A DNA stretch of 64,000 nucleotides from Garcia nutans (taxonomy: Eukaryota > Streptophyta > Magnoliopsida > Malpighiales > Euphorbiaceae), in the NCBI GenBank assembly GCA_947685225.1, contig CANTUV010000010.1, positions 2,728,001 to 2,792,000 on the forward strand. The letters run 5' to 3'. The position numbers and the translations under genes are program-made. The notes beneath the pieces were generated by a model. That model saw only the letters and a list, made by a program, of their open reading frames with translations. It did no database searches and was not told the DNA's origin. Positions within the stretch are counted from its first letter, which is position 1, and each line of letters starts with the position of its first letter. Positions 13,641-26,110 of this stretch are shown here, piece by piece.

Positions 13641-14040
13641 GGATGACGATTTGTTAGGGGGGTTTTTGAAGAAATTGGGAGAAATTTTGAAAAAGAAAGA
13701 AAAAAAGAGAAAAGGGAGAGCTAGAAAGAGAGGGAAAGTTAGGGTTTTGAGAGAGAGTTGAGTGAACAAGTTAAGTTAGTTCGTTGTATTGGAAAGGACG
13801 CGTAGTTTTTGACACTTTTTTCAATACATTAGAGAGAATAGAAATTTTAAAAAAAAAGGAAAAAAAAAAAAGAAGAAGAAAAGTTAGAAAAAAGAAAGAG
13901 GGAAGCGTCAACTGGAAAATTAGTACGGGGAGGCGGATATTTAAGGGAAGGAAATGGGGGCCACCACGCGCATGAATAAATAGTAGTAGATCCTTTTCGG
14001 ACAGCAGGGCAGCAACAGCACCTTGTTTTCTCCCTCAACT
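13641..14040 (-). promoter_or_regulatory. WRKY57 leader and proximal promoter
   Basis: On the minus strand the sequence before the start codon is CT- and T-rich, typical of a plant 5' UTR. TTGAC cores (possible W-boxes) occur near 13809-13813 on the plus strand and near 13907-13911 on the minus strand, which would allow feedback by WRKY proteins. No certain TATA box or start site was fixed. The regulatory role is inferred from position only. Confidence 0.35.
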
Positions 14041-15124
14041 TATTTTTAATTTTATATGTATAATATATACTACTATTTATATTGTTATTACATTAATATG
14101 ACGTTGATTCAAAATCTGGACTGGACGTTTCACAAGCACGTAAACCACTCAAAACTATCATAAGATCAATGAATCATTAATTAGTATAAGTTTTGTTTAA
14201 GTTATATAACAAATTAACAATATTGTCTTGTAGATTAGGTTTTTGGTTTGCTTATGGCCTCCTTTAATCACAACATTACACATGGATATGGAAATTAATT
14301 AGTATTAATAAATTTAATAAGATGTATTACCATAAGATGATGATGATGATTATTATTATTATTATTATAATTATGATGAATAAAAAGATTCAAATATATA
14401 TATTAATTTTATAATGGCCACAGCTTTTCTTTTTTACATTCTGTGCATGCAAGTTGGTCTCGTTTCCTCAGATATTTTCGGTGCCAAGTTATTTTTTTAT
14501 TTGTTTTAATTTTTATTTAAAAAAAACTGATTTTATTAATTTTGATTAGGGATATTGGACAATTATATATAATTATGAGCTAGTTATTCGTTTAATAAGA
14601 GATAAACTCTGATTAAAAGGTCATTTTGTTGGTTGATTAATTTAGCATACTATTAACTAATTTGGTGCATGCAGTTCATGACATATATGTACTATGTATA
14701 TATAGTGATTCAACCACTTTACATTAAGTTTCTGGTTATGTACACAAGGCTGTTTTTTATTCCCTTTTGTTGTTAAAATATTAAAAAAAAATTAAAATCC
14801 AGTTGGATACTATAAAGGGAAAATTTTTAATTTAAAGTTTTTTACAAAATAAAAAAATTAATCTCCTTTTGTAATTTTTTTTATTTTTCTATAAAGAAAC
14901 CAGAATAGACAGATCCAATGCACTTTTCTTAGAAAAGCAATAAGCAAAAATGAAATAAAGTTAAAAAAATGAATATTTTTATATAAACTAATGTTTTAAA
15001 TCATCAGAACTTTTATAAGGAAAAAAAAGGACGTCAAGGGTCTGAATTTTTTAAAAATCAAATATTAATAATTTGTATTAATTTAAATAAGAAACATACT
15101 TAATATTTGTTTTATTTTAAGTAT
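14041..15124. other. AT-rich intergenic DNA, no gene seen
   Basis: Contains a short GAT/TTA microsatellite around 14338-14385 and otherwise AT-rich sequence with no supported open frame. Confidence 0.55.
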
Positions 15125-16228
15125 TAGTAACAGATAAAAATCAGTCGCTAAATAGCAATAAATTAACGATAAAAATTATATTTAGTGGCGATATTAAAAT
15201 TTTATCGCTAATAAATAAAAATAGCGACGAAATTATTTTTTTTGTCTCTAATTAGAGACGAAACACCTTATTGCTAATTTCATCTACGTTAGCAACGGAA
15301 CTACTCTGTGGTTAAATTTTAATTATTTAAAAATACATGCAAAATTTTTTTACAAGCTAATTAGAGATTGTATATATTTTTTAGATTGTTTATTGATTTA
15401 TATTTTTATAATTAGTAATAATTTTTAAAATAAATATTATATTTTATTGAATAAATAATATTTAAAAAAAATTAGAAATTATTTGGTAAATTTTTTTTTA
15501 GATATTACTAGGTTGAATAATTTATTTTTAAATTAAATTAATTATTTGATTGAATAAATAATTTTTAGAATAAATTTTTTTAAATTAATTAATATATTGA
15601 TTTATATTTTAGATAAATGTTAGAATAATTTTTTTAAGAATTTATTTAGTAGAATAATTTATTTTTATATTTTAGATAAATGTTAGAATAAATTATTTCT
15701 TAGAGAAATTAGTTAAAAAATTATTTTTTAGATATTATTTGATAAATAATTTAATTTTTATGCAGCTAAATTATTTATTAGAATAAAATTTTTTGAGAAT
15801 AAATTACTTTAGAAATTAAAAATAAAATATTTTATTTAAAAATATTTTATTTTATTTTTTAAAAATATATTTTTAAATTTTAAAAAATATATATTTTAAT
15901 AAATTAATAATTTATAGATAAACAATAATTTATTTTATTTTTTAAAAAATAATTTATTTTTAAAATAAATTAATAATTTAGCGACGGAGTTAGCGACGAA
16001 TTTGCCGTCGTTAAATTTATCTTCACTAAAAGAACTAAAAATTAAAGTAACGACAGATTAGCGATGGCAAAATTCTTCGCTAAATAATGACTAAGTAAAA
16101 AATCTATCGCTATTTTTCAGCGACAATATTAAATCCGTTGCTAATATGTCCCTAATGACTGTTAGCGACGAAATTTTAAAAATTAGCGATGAATTTTATC
16201 CACCGCTAATTCTCATTTTCTTGCAGTG
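15125..16228. mobile_element. CACTA-like non-autonomous transposon remnant
   Basis: Both ends carry many short copies, in both orientations, of the word TAGCGACGAAATT and its variants (about 15140-15310 and 15978-16205). Such subterminal repeats are typical of plant CACTA (En/Spm) elements. The right end, read on the minus strand, starts CACTGCAAGAAAATGAG, very close to the common CACTACAAGAAAA terminus. The matching left terminus is missing, so the element is truncated. The 600-bp middle is AT-rich degenerate sequence with no transposase. Confidence 0.6.
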
Positions 16229-19200
16229 AGTGTTATATAAAAATAGTAGGCATATATAAAAAAATGATTAGTCATTATAAATTTTATAAAAATTTTATTA
16301 TAATTTATATAAATACTATTTTTCATATTTCTTTTTTTACTCATTCTCTTTCATTAAATAAGAAAATTTAATTAGGAGTAATATTAAAAATTTTTAATTA
16401 ATATTCTTTTAAAATTCTAAAAGTGATATTTAATGTGAAATAAAAAATTTTAATATTTAAAATAAAACGAAATGAGTAAGTTCTATATGTACCCCTATAT
16501 ATATATATATATAAACAAAGAAAGATGAATGAAATTCAACTAAAGGAAGAGTCCTTAAACAAATTATAGAACACCACAAAACTACTACCTTGACCTAACT
16601 AAAAAGAGCAGGAAAACAAATCCAAAACCAGACCAACTAAGCTATGGGTAAAGGCATGAGGAATCAACCATTTGCCTCGGAAATCTTCCTCATTCCTTAA
16701 ACAAATTAAAGAACCCCCACGAAAATACTTCTTTTTACACGTATATGTTATTTTTTTTATTAATTTTATGAACGTTCAAATTAAATAAATATCAACATAT
16801 ATTTAATTTAAAATTGTGAAATTAAATATCTTATAGTAAGGATATAATTAATCAGTGGCATCTGTACACGCGTTGGACTGAGAATTGAGATTACAAAATT
16901 TGTAGTATTGAGTGTTTGATTTGAATTGCAGATGTCATGAGATGAAGTAATAAGAGGAGATCACATCAATTCTAGTGGTGGGTTCGGACAAACTAACTTT
17001 ATTTTCAGATTTCCTCTTTCTTTCTTTTATTTATTTAACTTATTGGAGAAATCTTTTCTAAAGAAAAAAACTTATTGGAGAAATATTATTATTCGCCCTT
17101 ATTGTATAATAATAAAAAAGTATATATACATTTTGGAAAATTCTGATATTTTTATTCTGAATTGCGAAATTTCCATCGAAGTTTAACAAGGAATGAGGAA
17201 TAAACCATTTGCCTTGGAAATCAAGGAAACATTAGATTGGTCCAGTCTTTTTTTTTATATAAATAATATTTTATTTAAATTAATAATTATTATTGTTCGT
17301 TTTTTTTTTTCTCTATTTTGAACTAGTAATAGATCGCGGACCACGTTAATTAATTATATAATAAGCTCCCGAAACAGATTTATTTTATTTTATTAAAAAG
17401 ATATCACATAAAATCTTTTGGAGTTGGACCATTATATTATTTTATAAGAACCACAAGTTTTTTCAAATTTTAATTAGAGTATAAAAAGTAGGGAGAGAAA
17501 AGCTATGATCAACACCTACATTATTCTACGTTCAACTTTTCATAATTCTATATTTTTATAACAAAAAAAATCAGAAAATTTCAATTTTGATGTCCATTCC
17601 TTCAAAAATTATGTTATATTTTTAAACAAATAAACAAGGACGTAAGTGATTTATATTAATATTTGTAAAAAAAAATTAATTAAATTTAAAAATAAAAAAT
17701 TATATAATTTATATAAATATTTGCATAAAAACCTAATTTTTCAACTTCTAATATACTTTTTTAAACAGTTGACCTATATTTATAGAGATTATACGGGTTC
17801 TGCGAGTGTTGGTGTAAATATACAGTGATTATATAAATAGAGTTGAAACTTCATTTCAATACAAAATTAATTGGTATGTGTTAAGACTTAATTTAAATTT
17901 TTTTATATATCATTATATTTTATTATATTTTTTAAATATTAAATTTGTTTATATTCTCCAACAGCTAAATTATAGGTTATGAAACTAATCAAATGGCCCC
18001 TCAAGGAGGAATAATGAAGAAGATAAAATTGAAGAGAAACGAAACAAGCGGTTGGACTTGGAACAATATATTTTGTGTTATGTTCTTATTAATACCATTA
18101 TATAACTCGGTTTCACAAAAAAAAAAAAAGAAAAAAAAAAGCGAGAAGAGCTGAACTTTTCAATAATTTTGATTTTAAGTAATGGCCCAATTATTATAAG
18201 GATTGATGTTGATAACAAAACCAAGTTTTGGGATTCATTATTGGTTACTTGAAGCTCTTTTAAGTGATGGGTCATTTTTTCTAAATAAAAGCAACTTGAC
18301 GACTCGAATTTTATCCCCTCACAAAGAATAAGAAATCATTTCATTTTTATAGGCCTCCTTCAAAGCATTTTTTTTGGTAATGGAATAATTCCTTTTTGAA
18401 TTAATAAAAGTTTAGTTTCGAATTTTCTGAATTATTTTTTTTCATTGGATGATCATTGCCTCTAGAGGTTAATTTGATTTTAACCCTTTTTTTAAAATTT
18501 TTTAATCAATTTATTAATTATTATAAGCTCTCTAATTGGTAAATGTATAAATAATAACAATACCAAATTCGTCATGATAAATCTGTTAATGCTCATTTTA
18601 CTAATTAAGTGATATCTAAAGTATTGATTTCACTTTTCAGAGTTATTGGATTACGTTGTAGCAAAGATAAATGAGAAGCAAATTTTATAAATTTTATTAC
18701 TATTTATAATTATAACGATTATTTCCTTTCAGTTGCTATTTTTTTAATTAAAATTAAAATTATGAATTTTTTATTACATTAAAGGAGACTACAATATTAT
18801 TAAATTAAAATTTATTTTTACAAAAATCATAATTTTCAAATAAGTTAATTAGAAAATCCCATTTCCATTTCCGTAATCATATCAGATGAATGGGTTAGTT
18901 ATTTACATATTTATATATTGGAAAACAAGATATGAGAGAGTATACAATCTTAACAAATGAAAGGTGTTTCTTTCTTTATTATTTATTTATTTATTTATGT
19001 GGAGAATAACGAAAGTGTGGCCCAAACTTAGTAATGGACGGATGCGCAGGTCTTGCCATCGACGTGGAAGTGTTACATCCTCCCAACCATATTCCTAATA
19101 TAATTTTTTTTAGAATCCTAATATAATAATTATTAATTATTAATCCTACCATTAAATTTATAAATACACGTATAATATTATAATAAATTTAATATCAAAT

Positions 19201-19933
19201 GTGGCTTATAATGATTTATTATTTTAAATTCAATATTTTTAATTTGGTTCATGAACATTTTAATCAGTAACATTATACCCACCAAACAAAAGTTGTAAAT
19301 AATTATGTATTAATTATTAGTTCTAATAAGTAATAAATTAGGTTTTCGTATTAATTAAATTAGCTCCAAGTTTTAACTTTACCTAATGGATACAATTGTT
19401 GGATTGTTGCTTATTAAAAAATTTATGAACCAAAATTTTTGACGAGATTTGCTTCTTACTCATATGCTGAGTGTTTTTCTTGGACTAATGTCCCACCTTT
19501 TCTCTTTGATGTATTTCACTTGGATTTGAGTTCATATATTGAATTTTACATTTCAAAAAATAAAAATAAAAATAAGAAAAATTTTGGTAGCACATTAAAA
19601 AAAAGAATTAGTTTTTGAATATCAAAAACTAATTTCTAAATTTCTAATCTCCTTAAACTATTATAATTAGAAAAAAATAACGAATATAAAAAACTAATAA
19701 TGATTATTTATATAAAAAATTACAAAATAAATTTCGTGCCCATGAAAATATTAATAAAAATATCACCACTTAAATATATTTATAGTAATAAACATATGCA
19801 AAATTTATTTCATGTACACATAGGTATACAGTACTAAGTCCATATGTTTATATTACATAAATGTATGATGGGATAACATGTTAATAGAAAAAGCACATCT
19901 ACCAATTTTCGTATTTCCTAATTTGACATGCTT

Positions 19934-19934
<1 letters not shown>
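16229..19934. other. AT-rich intergenic DNA with short direct repeats
   Basis: No gene is supported. An (AT)n run lies at 16496-16513. Two 35-base copies starting tccttaaacaaatta occur at 16552-16586 and 16694-16728. A 32-base phrase (gaggaatcaaccatttgcct) at 16654-16685 recurs with changes at 17191-17222. These suggest an old duplicated transcript-like or element sequence that I cannot name. Confidence 0.45.

Positions 19935-20010
<76 letters not shown>
19935..20010. repeat. (ATT)n microsatellite, 76 bp
   Basis: An uninterrupted TTA/ATT tract of about 25 units. The poly-Asn frame it creates on the minus strand is not a gene. Confidence 0.95.
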
Positions 20011-22249
20011 GCATAAGAAAATCTTATCATCATTAAAATTCAGATTTGTTTTATAATTTTCTACGAAAAGAACCCTTTTGTCAAATTTTTTTTTATTATG
20101 TATCAAATTTTAAAGATTTGCTAGATTCTTTTACATATCAATTTCATTTAAAATTCAAACTTAATTTTTTTTCTTCAACTTAGTTTAATTATGTCATATT
20201 AATAGAAGATTAATTTATACATGTATATATACAAATGTTTTATATAAAAAAATGATTTATTATTAACAACAAGACATATATAGGGCCATTAAATTGTAAA
20301 TTCAAACCCGTAAATCAAAATCTGGAGGACAAATTTATATTTGATTCTTTTTTTATTTAAAAATTATAAATTCGAACAAAATTGAAATTAAATAATATAA
20401 CAACAATTAAAATAATTCAAAGAGTAAATCATAAAGGCCGAAAAAAGAAAAACTTTGGATTATGAAAAAAAAAAATTAAATTGAAAAAAACGAGGAATTA
20501 AGGAGTAGATTGAATATTATTCTATAACTGGATCATTAAAAAAGAAAGATATAAAATAATATAATTGATTGATTTTTGTTGGATGCGAAATACTTAGAAT
20601 GTAAATTAATTAATTAATTAGGAAAATATTTATGCAAATTGTGTTATTTGTATTAAATTAAATTTTTTAAGAATCTCAAATCCGGATCCAGGAGTCACGG
20701 ATTGTTCAAACCTGTAATGTCCGTTAATAATTGAAATAAGAAGAACGGTTTTTGAAATGGATTTTATCCATACGACTAGCCACTCGTTTAGCTCCGAATC
20801 AGTCGGGTCGGGCAGTGAAATGGAGCTATATAAATTTAATATATACATACATATATATATATATATATGTATGTATATGCACACATTCTCTTTAAAAAAA
20901 ATTATTTTTTCTCAAATGAGTCAAATATTATCATCCCACTGAAATCAGATTGAAGCAGATGTCCGCAAAATAGATAAAATGTTCAAAGTTTAATCTAATG
21001 GATAATCATATTATTATACTGGAATGATCAACTCGTGTCGTTTCCAAAATATGCATATACTTTTTTTATAAAATAATTTTAATCATTTAATTATAGATAA
21101 TAAATATTTAAAATATATTATAATAATTAAGAGTAAAATAAAAAATCAATTAAAATATATAAAAAATAAAAATAACATTTAAAATTTATAAAATAATTAC
21201 ACCACTTATTTATTTACACTCAATTCATTATATTTCATTCTTAAATTTTTTATTTACCTTTTTTCCTCCTTTACAGATATATTAATCACTTTTTATATTA
21301 TTTATAAAAAAAACTAATATATATATATATATATATTTATTTCTTAAATAATACGAGGTCATTATTCTAGTATAAACTAAAATTGATAATAAAGATTAAT
21401 ATTTTATATTAAATGTAAAAGATTTTTATTTTTTAATTTATATATATAAGAGAGTATATATATAAGGGTAAAATGGGCAGTAGAATCTAAAATGGCAGTC
21501 ATTTACAATAATTTCAGGTTCTCTTCTAAATTATAAAATATAGATTTCATTTTCTAACGAGTTATTATATATAATATAATCACATAATTATTCAAATTAT
21601 TTTATATATTTTAATTCAATAATAGATGTTATTTAAATCTCTCTCCCTCAGTGCAAAAAATCTTAATTGTTTAAGGCTAAAATTCAATGAAACCAATCTC
21701 CTTGTATAGATTAAATGATTTATCAGCAAAAGAAGCTGAAATTTGATTGGCCAGGATTGGTAAATAACTTTTATCATATGGGTTAAGCTAAAAGCTAAAA
21801 GCCAAAAAGCCAAAAGCCAAAAGGATATATGTGGAGAGATTGTGGGGACTGAGGATTGATGCGAATCCCTTTATTTAATCAAGCTAATAACTTGATCTTT
21901 AAGCAAACCCATCGTTTTCGCCCAACTTGATGAAACATTTTCTTTACAAATACCAAACTCAAATAATATTGAGCACAATCTAGAATATTTAAAACGGCAA
22001 GGCAACGTGTTATCTATGCCGTCTCACGATACTAATTATAATATACATATATTTCTTTGTAATATTCTAATTTCAACCTGAATAATTTGTTTTAAGGAGA
22101 TAATTACTTGTATGTCATTTTTTATTTTTTATTTTAAATATATTTAACCTTTTTGATGTATTTTTAATATATATTATGTATATATTTTATACTTTTAATA
22201 TATTATATATGTACTAGATATATATATATCTAAAAAAAGAATATTTTTT
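20011..22249. other. AT-rich intergenic DNA, no gene seen
   Basis: Holds AT-rich sequence, a perfect AT palindrome (listed separately) and a short GCYAAAA tandem run at about 21784-21822. The minus-strand open frame 20630-20884 contains a moderately complex stretch but no known domain. Confidence 0.5.
20841..20878. repeat. 38-bp perfect palindrome around an (AT)n core
   Basis: The tract begins atatacatacatat and ends with its exact complement atatgtatgtatat, with AT dinucleotides between. It could extrude as a cruciform. It probably arose by microsatellite growth. Confidence 0.8.
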
Positions 22250-22458
22250 AGAGCCAAAACTTCCTTGAAGGCATGAAAATTAAATGGTACTAGTTCTGTG
22301 CAGTCACATATAATACATTCAGTGCATTTAGAAGCGCCATATATATTATGTTTTGAACTGTGCAAGATTCTTGAAGGGTTGAAAATAGCATGAGATTTGG
22401 GTATTAAACATGCAACGCTGAAAATATACAGTATTGAGGCTTTTGACTTGATTAGGAG

Positions 22459-22956
22459 CAGGGCCGTCTTGGACATGGGCCCCGAGCAGTCAGTCAGCGC
22501 CTTGTTTTGTCTTCTCTCTCTAACATTAGCTGCACAAGGCACAGATTTACAAAGCTATTATCTGATCTCTTCGCCATGGATGATGATTGGGATCTTCAAG
22601 CTGTGGTCAGAGGTTGCACCACCGCTTCTTCTTCATCATCTTTTTCCTCAATCACCGCTGCTGCTGCTGCTACTCGTTCCAGTTGTTTTACCAGAGCTGA
22701 TTTTGCAAGTGAACCAATTGTAAAAGCGTGTCCTGCTCTTTTCTCTCTTACAAATCCTTTTGAAACAAGAAATGCTATTGGAGAATTACATGATCTTTAT
22801 AAACCTTTTTTCCCCAATTCCTCTATTTTTTCCCCGCAACCCATGTATGTCTGCTCTTCTTCTTCTTCTTCGTTTTCTGTTTCAAATAAGGAACAAACTC
22901 ATTCCCCGCAAATATACAATTCTGAAGGAGGGTGCTCCCCTTGAGAGCCGGGCCTG
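22459..22956 (+). mobile_element. 498-bp non-autonomous hAT-type element carrying a WRKY exon (Pack-hAT)
   Basis: The left end reads CAGGGCCGTCTT and the right end, on the other strand, reads CAGGCCCGGCTC, matching at 9 of 12 positions. CAGGGCCG-like ends with an 8-bp duplication are characteristic of plant hAT transposons. No transposase is encoded. Nearly all of the interior is the 5' leader and first coding exon of a WRKY29/22-type gene. It landed inside the LINE RNase H remnant, so it is younger than that insertion. The strand given is that of the captured gene fragment. Confidence 0.82.
22576..22944 (+). pseudogene. captured N-terminal fragment of a WRKY29/WRKY22-type gene (group IIe)
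   Basis: The reading frame from the ATG at 22576 encodes 122 residues without a stop and begins MDDDWDLQAVVRG, the conserved N-terminus of group IIe WRKY factors such as Arabidopsis WRKY29 and WRKY22. It continues through the Ser-rich part and a GELHDLYKPFFP motif also seen in that subfamily. It stops at a TGA (22942-22944) lying in the transposon's right end, before any nuclear localisation signal or WRKY DNA-binding domain. About 90 bp of likely leader precede the ATG. If translated, it would be a DNA-binding-less WRKY N-terminus. Expression is unknown. The donor gene is not in this window. Confidence 0.8.
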
Positions 22957-23270
22957 ATTAGGAGTCAGACATGGGAGGCTCATGTGAACTCATCACTGGT
23001 GAATGAATTAAGGAGTTTTTCTCTCGAGGATAGAACATAACAGTTTCTTATATATTCAGAGAAAGCATCATGGTGGCGGATCATTTAGCCAAAATCGCTT
23101 CCCAGTTTCCCTGTGGAGTTAACTAGGCCAGGAGGGGGTAAAAAAATCAATAGAAAAAATCCCTTGCCGGCCTACGGGACTCTACGTCTGGGTCTTATTC
23201 AATGTTATGGTTAAGCCTCGTGACCTAGTTTCTTTTTGTTTTTATTCCTCCCTTCAATAAAAAAAAAGGA

Positions 23271-25564
23271 AATATTTTTTAAATCAAAAGTTAAAAAGTG
23301 ATTTTAAAAAAAAAAATAAAAGTGGATTTTTTTAAAATAAATTTATTTTTAGGACTTTTTTTGAAGAATTTTTCTAAATTTAAATGTTGAAAAAATATAA
23401 AAGTTGAGAAATTCTTAAAATTTTAAATTATTTTAAAATTCAATTACTTGTTGATTAGATATATATTTTAAATTTTAAATGTGGTAATTATAAATAATTT
23501 CTAATTTTTAGAATAAATATTGACAAATAATTTAAAAAACTTATACAAAATTAATTTCAAGTGATGATTGCATTATTAAACACAATCTATTATGTTGCCA
23601 AAAATCAGCCATGGCATCATCTTATTACAAAATGAAAAGAAATGTTATATTCAAATAAATACAGTTCCAATCAATTTTTTTTTTAATTCAGTGATGTTAA
23701 ATTTTTTTTATAAATTATGATATTGGAAGTTGAAATAAGTATAAACTTATTGAGTTGATAGTTAATTGTTATGTCATTTTGTATGGACATATAAGTTAAC
23801 TTTTGCATATCATATATTAAGTCTATTATTCTGATCAAGTTAAAAATAAATTATTCACATTGAAACTAAAAAAATAAATAAAATAATTTCATTTTATGAT
23901 CTCTAAACATATTTTTTGATATTTAATATTTTTGTACTGCTTAATATACATTTTATTCTTGTATTGATATTTAGGGATCCAAATACTTATTTTTTTAGGA
24001 AAATTATTTTATTTTATTCCAAGAAAACAATAAATGTAGGGCATATATACCAATTACTGGCAATTACTTGAAAGCTTTCTTATGGCTAAATTGGCCTCTG
24101 TCCTTATCTTGTTAAATTATTTATTTCTACAGCTATTAAATATACTCACGTGGATAATTAAAAAAAAAAAAGACCCACAGTGGTCACCTCAAGGAATCTT
24201 CCAATAATTCTTTGATTTAAAAAATATATATTAAAAATTAAATCATATGATAACAATCAACAACTGTGGCTTTAAGACCCTTAAAGTGTCCACTTGTGTG
24301 GGATTTGTAAAGTTATTTTGTGACCAATCTATATGGTCTCAATGCAATTCAAACTCTTCCACATTATTAGATTTCAATTGATTTTTGTATTGGTATAAAT
24401 ATTTTAAAAACCTGTATAGCTTATATTCTTTTTTTTAATTGGAATATTTACGAAATTAATGTTCACGATTGAATTGAGTAAAATTTTTTTTAAAATATTG
24501 TAAGTGAAATAATAAAGTTATATAATTGAATTTTCAAAAAAAAAAATCACTCTTTTAGATTAAAATTTGTCATAAGGGTTTTGGATTTAAGCGAAATAGT
24601 GCCCATGAGGGGATGATTACTTATTGATTAAAAAACAATAAAACATTTTCAAAAAAATAATAAAACAAAACATTATTTATAAGAGGGAATATAAACATTT
24701 ATCAAAATTGAAAATATAAATTTATTATATTACTCGTAAAATGCTCAAACTAATCCCTGGAGATTAAATTTAATTGGCGGGTTTAAATTAAAAAGAATAA
24801 TATATGCATTATAGTATTATTATAATATATGAGTTGCAACCCTACAGTATATAAATAAATTTTTTTTAGTCCAATCGTATGGTCTACTTTATCTGTCACA
24901 CCGCCACTAATTTAGCATTCACTGATGCCAAGTTGCCAACTCTTTATAGGCTATGGTCAGCAGCAGTAGTACTAAAGCGACATATTATATATTTGAATAT
25001 TGTACGTAGGATTTCCAAATTTTATTTATTTATTTATTTTATATTTTTAAATTAAATTATTAATTAATATATAATTATCAGATATAATTGATATCTATAT
25101 TTAATATAATCTCTTACGAAAAAGAGGAACTGTTTAAAATGATATATATATATATATATATAATCTGATTATTTATTGGACCGTTTAACGATAAAAATGA
25201 TGAAGTGTTGATGGGGACAGTCAAAATATAACTTGGTGCGAGATTTGGCAATCATATGCAAATTAATATTATTATTAGAAGTGGGAAATTTCTTTTGTGA
25301 TAAAACTCTTTTGATGCACATAATTCATTTGCTATTGTAAGTTTAAAGCTGCTTCAACCCCCAACATGGTCTTGGTTAAAATTCAGAAAACTAATGCAAT
25401 TTGTTTTAAATTTAATATTTTTATGTCTAACGTTTTATTAGTATTTCATTAATTCTAAATATAATAATTTATTTTAAAAAAATTTAAATAAAATTTTGTT
25501 TATAATACGTTCAGGATAAATGAATCATAAATATAAAATTTATTTATTAATGAATTACATATCA
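23271..25564. other. AT-rich intergenic DNA, no gene seen
   Basis: No supported open frame. An (AT)n tract is present at 25142-25162. A slightly more complex stretch around 24880-25000 has no recognisable coding potential. Confidence 0.55.
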
Positions 25565-26110
25565 CATTGTTGGAAAAAATACAAATTTAAAATATAAAAT
25601 TTAATTGAATTTTATATTTTTATATCTTGAATAAATCTGTTACTGTGTTGTTTTTAATCTTGTTTTCTAAAATATTCTTAATAAAATAAATATATTTACA
25701 ATCTAAGGTTGTGTTTCTGTCCTATCATTAAACTCAGCGTGCAGATATGTTCTCATGTGTTGATAAAAATAAATATACTTTATATTTATATTTGATATAT
25801 AATTTGTAAAATATAATAAAAATTAGTTGAATAAATTAGGGAGAATAGGAAGAGGAATGAGAAAAAAAAGAAAAGAAAATGCATGAGAGAGAGGAGATAT
25901 TTTTGTCCATAATAATTATTTTGTTAGTTATACTTAATATCTATCTTTAAAATCTCACCTATTTTAATAAAATTTAGTTTAAGTATTTTCTTAAGTTAAA
26001 TAAATATTTTTAATGTTGCAAGTATAAAACTTTTTTAAAAATGGAGATAGAATTCGAGATGAAGTATTCAAAATTTTATAGAATTTATTTATTTCAAATA
26101 AACTGTTAAA
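25565..26110. repeat. dispersed repeat family R1, diverged copy C
   Basis: Shares the order of features of copy A: tgttggaaaa start, a stretch with taaatct and a run of AT-rich words, aaaatataataaa, a GA-rich block (agagagaggagat), then ttttgttag, aaatttagttt and an aaatatttttaat word. The similarity is weak and was judged by eye. Confidence 0.3.

Larger units (their letters stand above)
22451..22964. repeat. 8-bp target-site duplication around the hAT element
   Basis: The word attaggag occurs at 22451-22458, immediately before the element's CAGGGCCG end, and again at 22957-22964, immediately after its CGGGCCTG end. Removing the element plus one copy rejoins the LINE RNase H reading frame, which is independent support that this is a real duplication. 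Confidence 0.88.
22250..23270 (+). pseudogene. 5'-truncated LINE remnant: RNase H (RVT_3) end and 3' tail
   Basis: Reading the plus strand, residues ILEGLKIA, then DLGIKHA, then (after the hAT insertion) QTWEAHVNSSLVNELRSF and VADHLAKIASQFPCG match the C-terminal part of the plant LINE-type RNase H domain (RVT_3). The left boundary is approximate. One Trp codon reads TGA in the first half, and at least two frame changes break the rest. Coding ends with TAG near 23125. It is followed by a non-coding tail ending ccttcaataaaaaaaaa, which looks like a LINE poly(A) end at about 23270. It is split by the hAT-type element at 22459-22956. The reverse transcriptase and endonuclease are absent. Confidence 0.72.

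Noticed and set aside
13233..13769. Longer N-terminus for the WRKY57 protein (43 extra residues)
   Set aside because: The extra residues are Phe/Leu-rich read-through of the pyrimidine-rich leader. Family resemblance begins at the Met at 13640.
19918..20106. Minus-strand frame with a long poly-Asn stretch
   Set aside because: It is created entirely by the ATT microsatellite and has no other coding signal.
20630..20884. 84-residue minus-strand frame
   Set aside because: Half of it is translated AT microsatellite, and the rest has no recognisable family.
22195..22542. 115-residue minus-strand frame and the plus-strand frames 22397-22723 and 22760-22957
   Set aside because: They are other-frame shadows of the LINE RNase H and captured WRKY sequences, joined across the transposon border.
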